Position numbers and translations under genes: made by a program
Assembly (NCBI GenBank): GCA_004352715.1
Contig: SCFE01000090.1
Location: forward strand, 508,425-572,424
DNA: 64,000 nt
From: Hofstenia miamia
Taxonomy: Eukaryota > Xenacoelomorpha > Acoela
Reading direction: 5' to 3'
Notes under the pieces: generated by a model
Databases searched by the model: none
What the model was told of the DNA's origin: nothing
The model's input: only the letters and a program-made list of their open reading frames with translations
Shown here: one piece after another, positions 1 to 12,200 of the stretch
Position numbering within the stretch: the stretch's first letter is position 1
Layout of the letters: each line of letters begins with the position of its first letter

Positions 1-1490
1 GACAGCTTTAATATATTTAATACCATAAATCAACTCAGAAGCATCAAATTTAGGTAGAATGAGCAATTTTAAACAAAAATTCACTTATGGAATTGATTCC
101 TAAACATGAGATCCCATAAATCTAGTGCACATTGAAATGGACACTAAGGAATTCCAGAAAATTTTAAATGCACAATCTAGTTCTACTTAAAAGACAAGAG
201 ATTGAAATTTTCAAGTAATTTCAGATATGTAGAGTCTGAACATTACGTTGGTTTTGCATTTTGAGCTGTAGTTAAAGAGCAGTTTTAAAAGAAATCTTGC
301 AAATTTGAATTTTCACATTTAATTCATTGAATGACAGTGAAAATGCTTATAAATCTAGAAATTTCATACCAGAAACACATTTGCCAGTCTTTAATCAATG
401 TAGAAACATCAATTTATACTGAGAAGTAGTAGTCAATGCTCTGAAAAATTTTTATTATCAAGAACCCAGAAATCCCATTATATTCAATAACCATGGCAAA
501 ATCTCAAAGAAATTAACAGAATGGATCACAGATATCAATAAAATGGAGTAAAATGTAAATGAATTTTCAAGGTTTATCCATAATATCCATTTTCTGCATC
601 CACAATATACATTTAAAAAACACCAATTTTTTGCAAGTGTTTAGGGGTGTCCTAATATGAAGTGAAATATTACTAAACAAAGACTAATGAAATTAAAAAC
701 AAAATGCAGTTTTATAGATAGTTTTTTTTCAAAAAAAATCACTATAATTTTCAAAAAATTACTAATGCATCCTATAATATTCATATCTAAAAGAGAAAAT
801 TTCCCATTATTGAAGATTGACAGGGAATTTTGGGAAAATTGTTTTTGAATGTTATTTCTTGTATTACTGCAAATATCTCAAATGTAAACATTTCCAATTT
901 CTGAATTTCTAATTTTGAGAAAAACGTTTTTTTTTAATTAAAATTTTTAAAACTTTTCGTATTGGGACAGGACCAAACAATTTAGAATCTCCTTTCAAAA
1001 CTGCGCATTTTACTGTAAAAATCTTATTCATATCTTCATCATATCAAAAGTTATTACAACAAAAATCTTTTCTGAAAAAATTGCCCAGCTATAGTCAGCC
1101 TAGTTTAGCCAATATTGATTTTAAAGCTAAACATTCTGAGAAACAAATTTTTTTAGTAAAATTAGCTACTTAAAAATTCAAATGGGAGCTGTGATATCTT
1201 TAAAATTTTTGTTGCTATAGCCTGCTAAAGTTATGGCAACTACACAATACAATGGAGAAATATCAACAAGACTGTGAGCAAGAGTCATAAACATAATAAA
1301 CTGAAAATTGTGTAAAGTTGGCAAAAGATATAACAGTAAACAAATGTGTACATCCCCTGAAAATCCATATAAACCAAAAAGAAATGCAGAGAAAGACTGT
1401 TGTGTAAAACTAATATCATAATAGTGTATTAATGAAAGCATGTATATGCATAAATCCTAATAATAGCATAGCATGTTAAAACAATTCAGA
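1..1490. other. AT-rich sequence downstream of the channel gene, nothing identified
   Basis: Very AT-rich, with homopolymer runs and no coding signal I trust. An 87-codon minus-strand open frame at 1178-1441 is hydrophobic but has no recognisable family and is within chance expectation. Confidence 0.5.
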
Positions 1491-1498
1491 AAACCAAA

Positions 1499-2015
1499 TT
1501 GCCTTTGTCATGTATGTCTATATTTCATACGCCTATAATGTTTAAGTATGGTGAATATTTTCCTGTTTTATATTAGTGAAAAACGAAATTTATGCATTGA
1601 ATTTGTTATGGATAGGAAACATTGGCAAAAACAAATTAATTAAAATGATTGCAGATATTATCATTAGAAATATGTGGAATTTTTTACAATGAAAAATAGC
1701 AATGTAATTGAAAAAATAAAACACGAAATTGACTTTATCATGTAAATCTATATTTCATACACCTGTAAAGTTTAAGTATGGGGAATATTTTTTCCATTTT
1801 GTATATTGGATATTAGCAAAAAACGAATTAAATGTAAGAACCCTTTGCATGTAATGATAGTCCCTGAAAAAACGAATTAAATTTTGTATAATAGCGTCAC
1901 ATGTATAATTTTTCAGAAAGTGAAATTGCCTTTATCATGTAAGTCTATATTTCATACACCTGTAATATTTAAGTATGGCAAATATTTTTCTGTTTTGTTT
2001 GTTGGATAATAGCAA
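1499..2015. repeat. degenerate tandem repeat, three units of about 200-230 bp
   Basis: The phrase ATTTCATACACCTGTAA and the following TTTAAGTATGGGGAATATTT recur with small changes near 1525, 1755 and 1950. Units begin at about 1499, 1727 and 1924, each preceded by AAATTG.CTTT.TCATGTA. Unit length is uneven (228 and about 197 bp). Confidence 0.7.
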
Positions 2016-2185
2016 AAAAAGAAATAATTGCATGTAATTTTTTACAGATAAGAAGATTATTCATTAGTCAACAATGTATAACCACAAACCACAAAGTAAA
2101 CTAAGAGCTAACAATGTCATGTATGTTAAAAAATAATAGAAAGATATGTGTAAACAAAGTAAACATGTAAACTAAATTGGCCCTC

Positions 2186-2414
2186 TGTAAAAAAGACAAA
2201 AACTAGTAAGAGTACATGAATCAATAACTATACAATTTCCATGACGTCACTACAACACNAAAAAAGTGGCACAAAACGGAACCCACCTCTCGACCAATCA
2301 GAAAAAAGTGGCACAAAACGGAACTCTTCTTATACTACTTCTGTAAATAAGACAAAAACTAGTAAGAGTACATGAATCAATAACTATACAATTTCCATGA
2401 CGTCACTACAACAC
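2186..2414. repeat. near-identical duplication around a single-N join
   Basis: The segment from CTGTAAAAAAGACAAAAACT to GACGTCACTACAACAC at 2186-2258 is repeated at 2341-2414 with one or two differences. A lone N is at 2259. The pattern matches three other single-N joins in this window and suggests overlapping contigs that were not merged. Confidence 0.7.
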
Positions 2415-2600
2415 CCCCTGTCAATATCCACGAGGTGGTAGGGGTCAAAGTCTCCCCCTCGACCAATCAGAAAAAAGTGTAATGAAATATGACCCACCGC
2501 TCAACCAAACAGAAAAAAGTGGCACAGACTTCTCGGGGATATAACTACTTTTCCCTACGGTTTTATCTGACTCACTGTGCTTCAATCGGACGTTGGAGCT
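2240..2600 (+). promoter_or_regulatory. promoter-like cluster: CRE, repeated CCAAT boxes and TATA-like site
   Basis: Contains the cAMP-response consensus TGACGTCA (2242 and again near 2399), three copies of GACCAATCAGAAAAAAGTG (about 2293, 2460, with a CAACCAAACAG variant at 2502), and GGGATATAACTACTTTTCCC near 2536. One CRE copy may be an assembly duplicate. No gene follows on the plus strand; the adjacent sequence is the 3' part of a minus-strand LINE. It may be a promoter of a mobile element. Confidence 0.4.
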
Positions 2601-3345
2601 AGACTGTTGAATCTATGATACAATTATACAAATTAAGTTGACTTTTGCAAAAATCCTCAATTGCAGCAATATCACTTTTGTATAATTCAAGATCATTTAG
2701 ATCGTGAATGGCTTTTAAAATTTTATTATCATCTGAGTATTTATCCAAAATATTTGGCCTTCATAGAATTGTGCTATATGTAAAAAGAGGGCCACTCATA
2801 GACTCACCCTGTGGTATCCCTACCAAGATATTGGCATATTCTGATCGGATTTTGCCGTTTTCACACGTTATTTAAACCAATGCATATAACTACAGAGCCA
2901 CTTTGTAATCCATTTGTGATTTTCAACTGCAACTTCACTAATATTATTTAAAAGAACATTTTGAAAAATAGTATTGAAGGTTGAAGAAAAATCGATAAAC
3001 AAAATCTAATAATGCATTTACCGCTATCAAGGTTTTTGGTGATTCAAGCAAAGTAACGCATCAACAGTCGACATCTCCTTTCTGTAGGCAAGCTGTTCAA
3101 ATCATCAATGTCACCAATCCTCTCAATTAGATACTTCAGCGCAGTTCTATCAAGACATTTCGCTGAAATAGGAGTTACTACAACTGGTCTAAGAAATTGC
3201 ATGTTTTCAATGGATGAATCAATCTTTTTAGGAATTACAGAAACCACACCAGTCTTCCATGAAGTACGATAAAATTGTTTGGCAAAACTAAAAGAAAACA
3301 AATTTGCCGAAAGGTTTGGACAATTGATTTGCACAATCATGAAGT
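2600..3345 (-). pseudogene. non-LTR retrotransposon reverse transcriptase fragment
   Basis: The minus strand encodes FYRTSWKTGVVSVIPKK and FLRPVVVTPISAKCLDR (the P-x-W-K...P-K...RP-I-S-K entry of non-LTR reverse transcriptases, 3044-3340). Continuing downstream with stops and frameshifts it shows FIDFSSTFNTI (the catalytic FxDxxxAFD region, near 2980) and YSDDN (the YADD box, 2728-2739). The Ala-to-Ser changes, stops and frame breaks show it is dead. It is the 3' part of the element whose endonuclease lies at about 5.0-5.5 kb on the same strand. Confidence 0.75.
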
Positions 3346-3379
3346 ATTCAAGCAGGAAGATTTCTTTGGATTAACACTT

Positions 3380-3568
3380 TTAAAAATTATTTTGACATCC
3401 GACAGAACAACCAATAGGAAAATTATCTGTTTCAAGTAAATGACCACGGTCAGTGTCTAAGGCATCCTTTCCAACATACTCACTAAGGAGGGGAAACCAG
3501 CTAGGTACTATTTCTGAAAAAGATGCTAGGACAACAAAAGACACCTTACAAGGCTCACACCATATCAA
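3380..3568 (-). pseudogene. LINE linker region between endonuclease and RT
   Basis: Short frame reading WFPLLSEYVGKDALDTDRGH, on the same strand and just upstream of the RT fragment. It probably belongs to the same degraded LINE, interrupted upstream by the unrelated 3.6-4.4 kb segment. Assignment is by position only. Confidence 0.4.
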
Positions 3569-3579
3569 ATATAAGAAAA

Positions 3580-4430
3580 AATGGGGTTAAAACAAAATAC
3601 CACCCATTGACCCCCCAATCGCCCAAATCTGTGCCCCGAATGGTCAATTTTGGTATCTCACTAAAATCCTATCTACTTCAATAAATTTCAATGTATCAGT
3701 CTCTAAATTGGCATAGTAATAGGAGAGGTTTTTGTGCAACATAAAATGCTCTCAATTACTCTCTATCTAACATAGATTTTTTACGAGGTGGGGTCAAAGA
3801 GGCCTAGCGGAAAAATCAATATTTGGGGTCATTTACCTACATAACTAGGAAAAGTATCAAAGATATCAAAACAATGAGAGAATTTCCTAAAAGGACTAGT
3901 AATAAGCTACAACCACACCAAATTTCAAGTATCTAGCTCAAAAATTGAGGGAGTAGATAGAAAGTATGTGCTGAAAAATGTCATTTTGAGAAAAACGTAA
4001 TTTTCCGAGAAAGTTTGGAAAAATATATTTAAAACAAAAATGTACTCACAAACTGATATAAAAGAATACTAAAACATCCCAGCACCATATCCCATAGATC
4101 CTCCATGCTTTCTGGCTTCCTCAACATCTCTGTTGTAAAATTGAATTCAGCGATGGCTGAGAGAAGGGAAAATTCCACCTTTCTCAGCGAGTGAAATGGA
4201 GTCTTGCTCCAGCGCGACCATAGATACATGACAACTCTCTTTCAGCCAATCAAAATGCCTGAAAAATGTTGTCTTGTGGGTCACAGTCATTCAATGAAAA
4301 AAACGCAATCTCCTGAAAAATCTGAACACAACGTTATATAATAAGCTGGGGCCCTATACAGGCTAGACTAGTGAACAGCCTTCAAAAAAATGACTAATTT
4401 CAGCATAAAAACATTTTTTGTGTTGGAAAT
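3580..4430. other. unidentified insertion inside the LINE remnant
   Basis: Splits the minus-strand LINE and differs from it. A 66-codon minus-strand frame (4029-4229; FHSLRKVEFSLLSAIAEFNF) ends close to a good GTGAGT donor. A plus-strand frame at 4254 starts MPEKCCLVGHSHSMKK, which vaguely resembles the start of a THAP zinc finger but ends after about 28 codons. I see no terminal repeats. Probably another mobile element. Confidence 0.35.
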
Positions 4431-4479
4431 TTAGCGTGGTAATAGCCTTCGTAAAACGTCTTTTGCAACATAAAAGGGT

Positions 4480-6256
4480 TTATTTCACCCTAATTGCTGT
4501 GGTGGGGTAATGTGTAATACCGACCCCCAAAGGTGGTTTTCCCCATCTTAAGCGAGTAAAAAACCTATTAAGGGTATTTGTTTGTTTCTTGCTTATTACA
4601 AAACCTTTGTAATGTTTCTTCATTTTGCTGTCAATTTGATCAAAAATATCATGAATAGACATTTGAATTGTCTCATTTTTATATTTATATATTTTTCTGA
4701 ACCACATTTATTTTATGGTTATCCCGATTTTTGATTGCACAAGATTTCTTCTTAAGACAATTTTTTAATTTGGGGATTTCTACAAACCTTTTTCTGTCCG
4801 TATTCTTAATTTTCCTCTTAGGAACAATAGTATCAATTACAAACTAAATGTATGATTCTGTACACACAACCTTGTTATCCAGTAGTATGTCACTTTGAAT
4901 AAGTTCCCAGTCTGTACTGGAAAAAGCTTCATTAAGATCAATAATATTCTCAGAAATTGCTACCTGCTGTGTGCAATAACTTGCTCTAGTTTTATTTTTA
5001 CATGTTTTTTAGGTAGCAGAAATAAACGTTTATTATCAGAATTACCAATAGGTGTACAAACACGTATTTCATATAAATTGTCATCGCTAACGTAAGCACT
5101 ATCCAGCTGAGAGTTGTTCGGAATATATGTAGGCTCTTTAACTAAATTGAAAAGATTAAAATTATTAACACAAGACAAATTATCAAGAAATTTTTTTCAA
5201 CTTTTGATTGAATTAGCTGTAAAATTTTTATAAGCTCCTTTTTCATAAAAACCCTTTTGCTCGTAGGTCGTATATAGATATTAACAAAGACCATCACATT
5301 ATATTGATAAGGCAAAAACCTTGGTCTGCTTTCTAATTCTGGTAATTCAAAATTAGGGGTGCAAATTTGAGCTATTAATTTAGGCCGATTCGGACACCAT
5401 TGCTTATTAACATACGTAATTAAGCCACTTCCTTCTTCATCAAATCTTAAAATTTTTCGATCATGGCGAAAAACATGAAAATTGCACAAATCTGTATAAA
5501 CATGAATTTTACATTTACCAGTTTAGTCACTTGTATTTGCAAAAATTGAAACCGAAGGGAACTTAGATAATAAACCATTAACATTATTTGCTATAATAAA
5601 TGTAAATGACAGCTCGTGAGCAAAGGTTTCGGTAACAAAAAACCAACTATCTATAATATTCTCATTAACAGTCGTATCAACTAAAGTAGCGGATTCATAA
5701 TTATTAGCATGTTTAAATTTCCGTAATAAAGTGATTTTATAATGCCCTTCATCAAGTCATTGAAGACGCACCTTGACTCCATTGTTGTACAACTCAAGAT
5801 TTTTTATCTTAAAAAAGATTTATTTACCCTATTTTGAATCAAGACCCATCTTTTTTCATAATAATTTTCTCTTCGTATGAGAGTGCACGCGATATACTAT
5901 CAATTGATTTTCCTAAATCACCCAGTTGTATTAATTTTTAAGATGATACAATATCACTAAAGATTGCTTCTTTTCTTCCCTTTTGACAAAATTATTAAAA
6001 AAACGCAGAATATTATCTTTAACTGTTTCCAATTATTTTAAAACTTTTCAGAAAAATTAGTACAGTCTTTTTTCCAATCCATAGTTGAAATGAATGATAT
6101 ACTGTTATCAATATTCACTTTGCATGTTTTACAAAGAAAATCTGTATGTTGAAATTGTTGATTAGAAAACATGTTAACAAAGCCCAAAGATAAATTGCAA
6201 ACACGACTGTTGCGAACCAAAACTGAATCAATTAATTTCATAATTCCTAGAATCAA
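4480..6256 (-). pseudogene. non-LTR retrotransposon, N-terminal and APE-like endonuclease region
   Basis: Reading 5' to 3' on the minus strand: HTDFLCKTCKVN, a Cys-rich N-terminal segment (6038-6256); SWFFVTETFAHEL (endonuclease TETW-like block, near 5640); then GSGLITYVNKQWCPNRPKLI (5142-5489), which matches the GGGV.Y....W region of APE endonucleases of LINEs, with VFVNIYIRPTS like the VYIPP block. Next come a degraded SDH-like part (4960-5178) and a basic linker frame (4480-4707). Stops and frameshifts throughout. Together with 2.6-3.6 kb this is one inactive element of roughly 3 kb. Confidence 0.65.
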
Positions 6257-6401
6257 GCAATGTTTGAAAACTAGATAATATATAAGAACAATTTTATGTA
6301 TTTGATTGGAATTTTAATTATAAAAGAATCAAGCAATGTTTGAAAACTAGATAATATATAAGAACAATTTTATGTATTTGATTGGAATTTTAATTATAAA
6401 T
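6250..6401. repeat. direct tandem duplication of 76 bp
   Basis: GAATCAAGCAATGTTTGAAA to TTTTAATTATAAA occurs at 6250-6325 and again, essentially identical, at 6326-6401. There is no N between the copies. Confidence 0.9.
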
Positions 6402-7421
6402 AAAAATGACGATTGATACATATTAGGTATAAGCCAAGGTTGCCTAAAGCATGTTTAGCAGAAATTCCTCTAAATATAATTGAGACATGCATTTATGAAA
6501 AACAATAAAATTAATAGAATAATATACTGCACGTGAATCAAAAGCAATCAGAAAATTTGATATTACAAAATTAGACATCATTTTTTTATAAAACATAAAT
6601 TTCATATTATCAAACTATTGGTAGACGAGAGTTTTAGATGTCAAAATTGATGGTATCAGATTTTTGCCATCTAATTATCCTTTGGTATTTCTGTGTTCTG
6701 GGGTAGCTTTTCAGTTGCAAACCATAAGCAACTAAAAAGTTATATGCCTTAGGAAAATGGACCCTAATAGATATGTATTGATTCCATCCAATCCACACTT
6801 CTCTTATCGATTGTTATACGCTAATTTTAATGTTTCTCTCGTAAACGCTTGAATTCTGCAGAACATATGTGATGATGCACATGTAATAGAAATAAGCTGT
6901 TGAAGAACTAAGATACGTTCTCCATTAATAGATTTCACCATCACAACCACTTGGATAAGAATGCAGGAATCAGGTGTGCATGTTCTCGATGTTTTCAAAA
7001 AGCAATAGATTTATATTATATTTTACAATGCGAAAAAAATTGTAGATCACTTGAATTTCGGGACTTATTTATGATTTATACATGTCTGTATTTATTATTT
7101 GCCCTCATATGGGGTAAAAGTGCAAATATATATTTGATTACCCTATGAGTAAATTGCATGCAATGTGTTCCGAAATTTGAGCTCTCTTTTCTTTACTTAT
7201 CGTAAATATTCACATCGATAATAAAATTAACCCGATAAAAACGTTAAATTCTGAATATACAAAAACATTAAATTAAAAATTGAATATTGCAAAATTTTTT
7301 ACAAATTCTGAAGACACAGTTGGATAACAACACAAAAAATAAGGGTGCTGTAGTGTTGACACAATTTGGAATCATGATTCTTTTTGGCAAGTATTATCTT
7401 TATCAAATGCTAAAATGATGG
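6402..7421. other. 3' flank of the channel gene, no other gene seen
   Basis: Holds the presumed 3' UTR (7421 leftward) and AT-rich sequence. Two overlapping ORFs (6804-6998 minus, 6951-7148 plus) have no family resemblance I can support. Confidence 0.5.
7091..7096 (-). promoter_or_regulatory. candidate polyadenylation signal of the T-type channel gene
   Basis: TTTATT on the plus strand gives AATAAA on the minus strand, about 325 nt after the channel stop codon. It is the first canonical hexamer I see downstream of the stop. In AT-rich DNA such a hexamer can occur by chance. Confidence 0.35.
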
Positions 7422-7635
7422 TCACACAAGAGATTCGTCCATTTCAATTGTTTTCTTTTCGGATAAAGTTCTCAAATGGTCCAATTTCTTCAAAGAAGTA
7501 ATGGGAGCTACAACTGAGGCACGTTTAACAGGCGGAGGATCGTCAACGGATGAGGATTTGGAACGTCGATAGCTACGCCATTTGTTTAACCTTTCCTGGT
7601 CCCGGTTTTTAGCCAGCTGAAGTACAACTGGTGTC
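7422..7635 (-). CDS. Ca-alpha1T: T-type channel terminal coding exon with stop
   Basis: Residues 843-913 and TGA at 7424-7422. It starts [20 protein letters not shown] after ATTTAG, continues [20 protein letters not shown], and ends [11 protein letters not shown]. The base completing Arg843 (AG+G) joins it in frame to the 15.3 kb exon. There is no start Met near the beginning, so it is easily missed. The acidic/hydrophobic last residues (DESLV) resemble a class of C-terminal PDZ ligands, but this is speculative. I found no later in-frame exon needed. Confidence 0.8.
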
Positions 7636-9228
7636 CTAAATGAAATATATTGTATTTTATACCTTAACTTTTAAATTCATATTCAATTACATAGGAAAAT
7701 TTCAACTTTAAATTACAATATTCAAGAAAACACCGAATCGAAAAGCATCTTACTAAAAGGCGTAGTTCCCAATTTTCTTATTTTAACAATTATTCATTGT
7801 ATTGTAGCTTGTATTAAGTCAACTTGTAATTAAAAATATATAATATATAATAAGCGTTTCTATTATTATTATAATTATTTCATTTCTTCTCACAGCTTCA
7901 AGCTGGTATCCCTCACAGCTCGGGGAACTCACCAGTTCTCAGGGAGTCTGAGAGCTTTCCTCGGGATTGTAGTTGTTCCTAACAGTGCTGCCTTCTCTAC
8001 TACTGCCTCTCCACACTTCAGTAATCCCAACTCCTCCAAGTATGGTTTATGCTTCTTGCTCACAGCTCCCATGCTCCTACTTCAACCGGGACTGCTTCAA
8101 CCTTCTTTAACTTCGACAACCTCTCTATTACTCTGCCAACTCCCGTTATTGTTTATCTTCTCTTTCTCCTTGCTTTCTACATTCCGGGCTTTTAGTACAG
8201 CTATGTCTATCACTGTTCTATTCTTACTTCTTTATTTACCACTACTTTGTCTAGCCTCCGTTCTTCTATCACCTTAGTAGTCTGTATATTGAAGTACCAC
8301 AGCATCTTAACATTCTCATTCTTTATGACTCCCTGTGGCTTATGGTCGTAACACATATCTCATGCTTCTAGGATATGCTGCCCACTCAATCTCCGATGTA
8401 CAATTGCTCGCACCTTGTCATGCCTGAAGCTATACTCATTCTGTACCAAATTCTCACACAGCTATCAAATGATCTACAGTCTCCAACTCTTTCTTACATT
8501 GCCTGCATTTGTCAATTACCTCAGTTCTTCTGTTTATGTGCTTCTTCACCCAGTTTGTCCTTATTCCTATCAATGCTCCTTTTCACTCTTTAGTTCTACC
8601 TACCTTAGTCAACTGTTGCTCTCCAGTATTCTCCATACATCGGCTTCTGCTAATCCCTTGTTTGTCTTTTTGCTTTTATCGTACTCTGGTAGTCTACTTT
8701 CCCTCATCCTCTGTTCATATCTTCCTTAACTTCATACAGACAACCTGTAATGATCACTTAAGATGCTTTTCTAGATATTCCTTCTGATTCTATAGCTTCT
8801 TCCACACTTAGCAGTCCTTTCCCTCATTTGTGCCTCAGCATATACAGACTATCTAGTTGAATGCTCTCTCTGCTGCTAGTACCTTCCTGGCCTCTCTGTC
8901 TAGCTCCCTCAGTGCATTATTGTTCTACCTATCTATTCCTGCTGAGTCTACACACTGGTATAGCCCAAGTATTTATTCCCTTCAATGATAATGTCTGTCG
9001 TATCTTTCTTACCCTTTATCTCTTGCAATTCTCCACCACTGTCTGGTCTTTTAACAACTGATATTTACGTCCTCTACACTTTGTCCTGAGTCATTTCTGC
9101 TCTTTTGGAATTAACCTGTTATTTTCTAAGTAACATACCAGCCTACTTCAAATCACGGGAATTAACAATTTCCAAGTTGTTAGCAGACGTGTTATTATTA
9201 ATATTATTAATATAATATTATTATTAAT

Positions 9229-9279
<51 letters not shown>

Positions 9280-12200
9280 TTAATAATATTAATAATAATA
9301 AAATACAAGAGGAGAGTAAGGAAAGTACTACAGAAGTCAGGATTAAATGGGCAGAATTGTATAAAGGCAATTAATACATGGGCAATACCAGTGTTGAGAT
9401 ATTCGGCAAGAATAGTTAGGTGGAACAAGAATGAACTTAGGGAGCTAGACAGGGAGACAAGGAAGATACTAGCATTCAACTTAAATGGAGATGTAGATAG
9501 GCTGCACATGGCAAGGCATAAGCGAGGGAAAGCACTACTATGTGTAGAGGAAACTGTAGAAGCAGAAGCACTAGGGCTAAAGGAATATGTAGAAAAGCAA
9601 CCTAAGGGGTCACTACTGGAGGTCACTAAGGAGCTAAGGAAGATAAGAACTGAGAGTGAAGGAAAGAAGGTATACCAGAGTAGGATGGAATCAGAGAGAC
9701 AAACAAGGTATAGGCAGAAGGCAATGCATGGAGAATACTGGAGGAACACAGAAAGTGTGACAGAGAAGAGAGCAACAAATGATTAAAGAGAGCAGGACTT
9801 AAAAGAGAAACAGAAGAATTGATAATGGCAGCACAGGAGCAAGCAATAAGAACAAACTGTGTGAAGAAGCATTTAGACAGAAAAGTAGAAGTAAGTGATA
9901 AGTGTAGGCTATGTAAGAAAGAGGCGGAGACAGTAGATCATCTGATAGCAGGGTGTGAGAAGTTGGCACAGAATGAGTATAAGTTCAGTCATGACAAGGT
10001 GGGAAGAATGGTACACTGGAGTTTGAGCAGGCAGCATGGATTAGAAGCAGGAGACAAGTGTTATGANNNNNNNNNNNNNNNNNNNNNNNNNNNNNNNNNN
10101 NNNNNNNNNNNNNNNNNNNNNNNNNNNNNNNNNNNNNNNNNNNNNNNNNNNNNNNNNNNNNNNNNNNNNNNNNNNNNNNNNNNNNNNNNNNNNNNNNNNN
10201 NNNNNNNNNNNNNNNNNNNNNNNNNNNNNNNNNNNNNNNNNNNNNNNNNNNNNNNNNNNNNNNNNNNNNNNNNNNNNNNNNNNNNNNNNNNNNNNNNNNN
10301 NNNNNNNNNNNNNNNNNNNNNNNNNNNNNNNNNNNNNNNNNNNNNNNNNNNNNNNNNNNNNNNNNNNNNNNNNNNNNNNNNNNNNNNNNNNNNNNNNNNN
10401 NNNNNNNNNNNNNNNNNNNNNNNNNNNNNNNNNNNNNNNNNNNNNNNNNNNNNNNNNNNNNNNNNNNNNNNNNNNNNNNNNNNNNNNNNNNNNNNNNNNN
10501 NNNNNNNNNNNNNNNNNNNNNNNNNNNNNNNNNNNNNNNNNNNNNNNNNNNNNNNNNNNNNNNNNNNNNNNNNNNNNNNNNNNNNNNNNNNNNNNNNNNN
10601 NNNNNNNNNNNNNNNNNNNNNNNNNNNNNNNNNNNNNNNNNNNNNNNNNNNNNNNNNNNNNNNNNNNNNNNNNNNNNNNNNNNNNNNNNNNNNNNNNNNN
10701 NNNNNNNNNNNNNNNNNNNNNNNNNNNNNNNNNNNNNNNNNNNNNNNNNNNNNNNNNNNNNNNNNNNNNNNNNNNNNNNNNNNNNNNNNNNNNNNNNNNN
10801 NNNNNNNNNNNNNNNNNNNNNNNNNNNNNNNNNNNNNNNNNNNNNNNNNNNNNNNNNNNNNNNNNNNNNNNGTCATAGAAAATGAGAAGGTTAAGATACT
10901 GTGGGACTTCAACATACAGACGAGCAAAGTGATAGAAGCACGGAGGCCAGACATAGTAGTTGTAGACAAAGAGAAAAGATTAGGAACAGTGATAGACATA
11001 GCAGTACCAAAAGACAGGAATGTAGAAAGCAAGGAGAAAGAGAAGATAGACAAGTACAGATAGTTAGCAGAGGAAATAGAAAGGCTGTGGAAGTAAAAGA
11101 AAGTTGAAGTAGTCCCGGTAGTAGTAGGAGCACTAGGAACAGTGAGTAAGAAGCATAAAAGATACTTGGAGGAGCTGGGTGTACCAAAGTGGGGAGGAGC
11201 AGTAGCACAGAAGGCAGCATTGTTAGGAACAGCTAGAGTCCTGAGGAAAGCTTTCCGACTGCCTGGGAACTGGTGAGTTCCCCGAGCTGAGAGGGATACC
11301 AGCATGAAGCTCTGAGATGCAAGAATAATAATAATAATAATAATTGAGCTTTGCAATCCACGCATGCAAACACAAATTTCATTATTAACACTACTATGTA
11401 GAAATCACTTTCTTAAAATTGCAACTCAATTTGGTTCAAATTCAATTATCACTATTACAAAAACTTGGTTAAACAACAAAATCAATCCAGACCCCGCAAT
11501 CTTTGGTGTTTTTGTTAAAAATAGGGATAGTAGAGGTGGTGGTGGTCTTATGATTATTGTGCCAAAAGAATTAAATCCAATACGAAAAAAAAATCTTGAG
11601 TCCGATCATTCTGTTTTTGAATCTTTATGGATTGAAATTAAATCACCTACATATTCCTCCGAACATGAATTAATTAATGTGACTTATAATCCAAATAAGA
11701 ATTTTCTTGTAGAATATATAAAGTTTAAATGCGATGAAATTTCAAATATTCCTAATAATAACTATTCCCTAAACATATTAGGTGACTTTAATATAAATTA
11801 TTTCAGTTTTTATGAAAAAACTGCATTGAATGAACTATGTGCTATTTATAACTTAAAAATTATCAACACTCAGACTCCCACTAAAGAACGACATTAATTG
11901 ATTATTTTTTATGTAATTCAGAAACTATATATAAACCTTTAATCCTCGAATCTTTCAGTGATCATGCACTCTGCATTTATATTAGTACANNNNNNNNNNN
12001 NNNNNNNNNNNNNNNNNNNNNNNNNNNNNNNNNNNNNNNNNNNNNNNNNNNNNNNNNNNNNNNNNNNNNNNNNNNNNNNNNNNNNNNNNNNNNNNNNNNN
12101 NNNNNNNNNNNNNNNNNNNNNNNNNNNNNNNNNNNNNNNNNNNNNNNNNNNNNNNNNNNNNNNNNNNNNNNNNNNNNNNNNNNNNNNNNNNNNNNNNNNN

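Noticed and set aside
1178-1441. Hydrophobic 87-codon minus-strand ORF
   Set aside because: No family pattern, no splice or promoter context; AT-rich DNA readily gives hydrophobic ORFs.
8056-9061. Several plus-strand ORFs rich in Leu/Ser/Phe
   Set aside because: Antisense shadows of the minus-strand REL LINE copy.
9207-9749. 180-codon minus-strand ORF ending in poly-Ile
   Set aside because: Antisense of the plus-strand LINE, extended through the AAT microsatellite.
10061-11365. Long ORFs on both strands across N runs
   Set aside because: Their length comes from translating N; only the parts outside the gap carry information.
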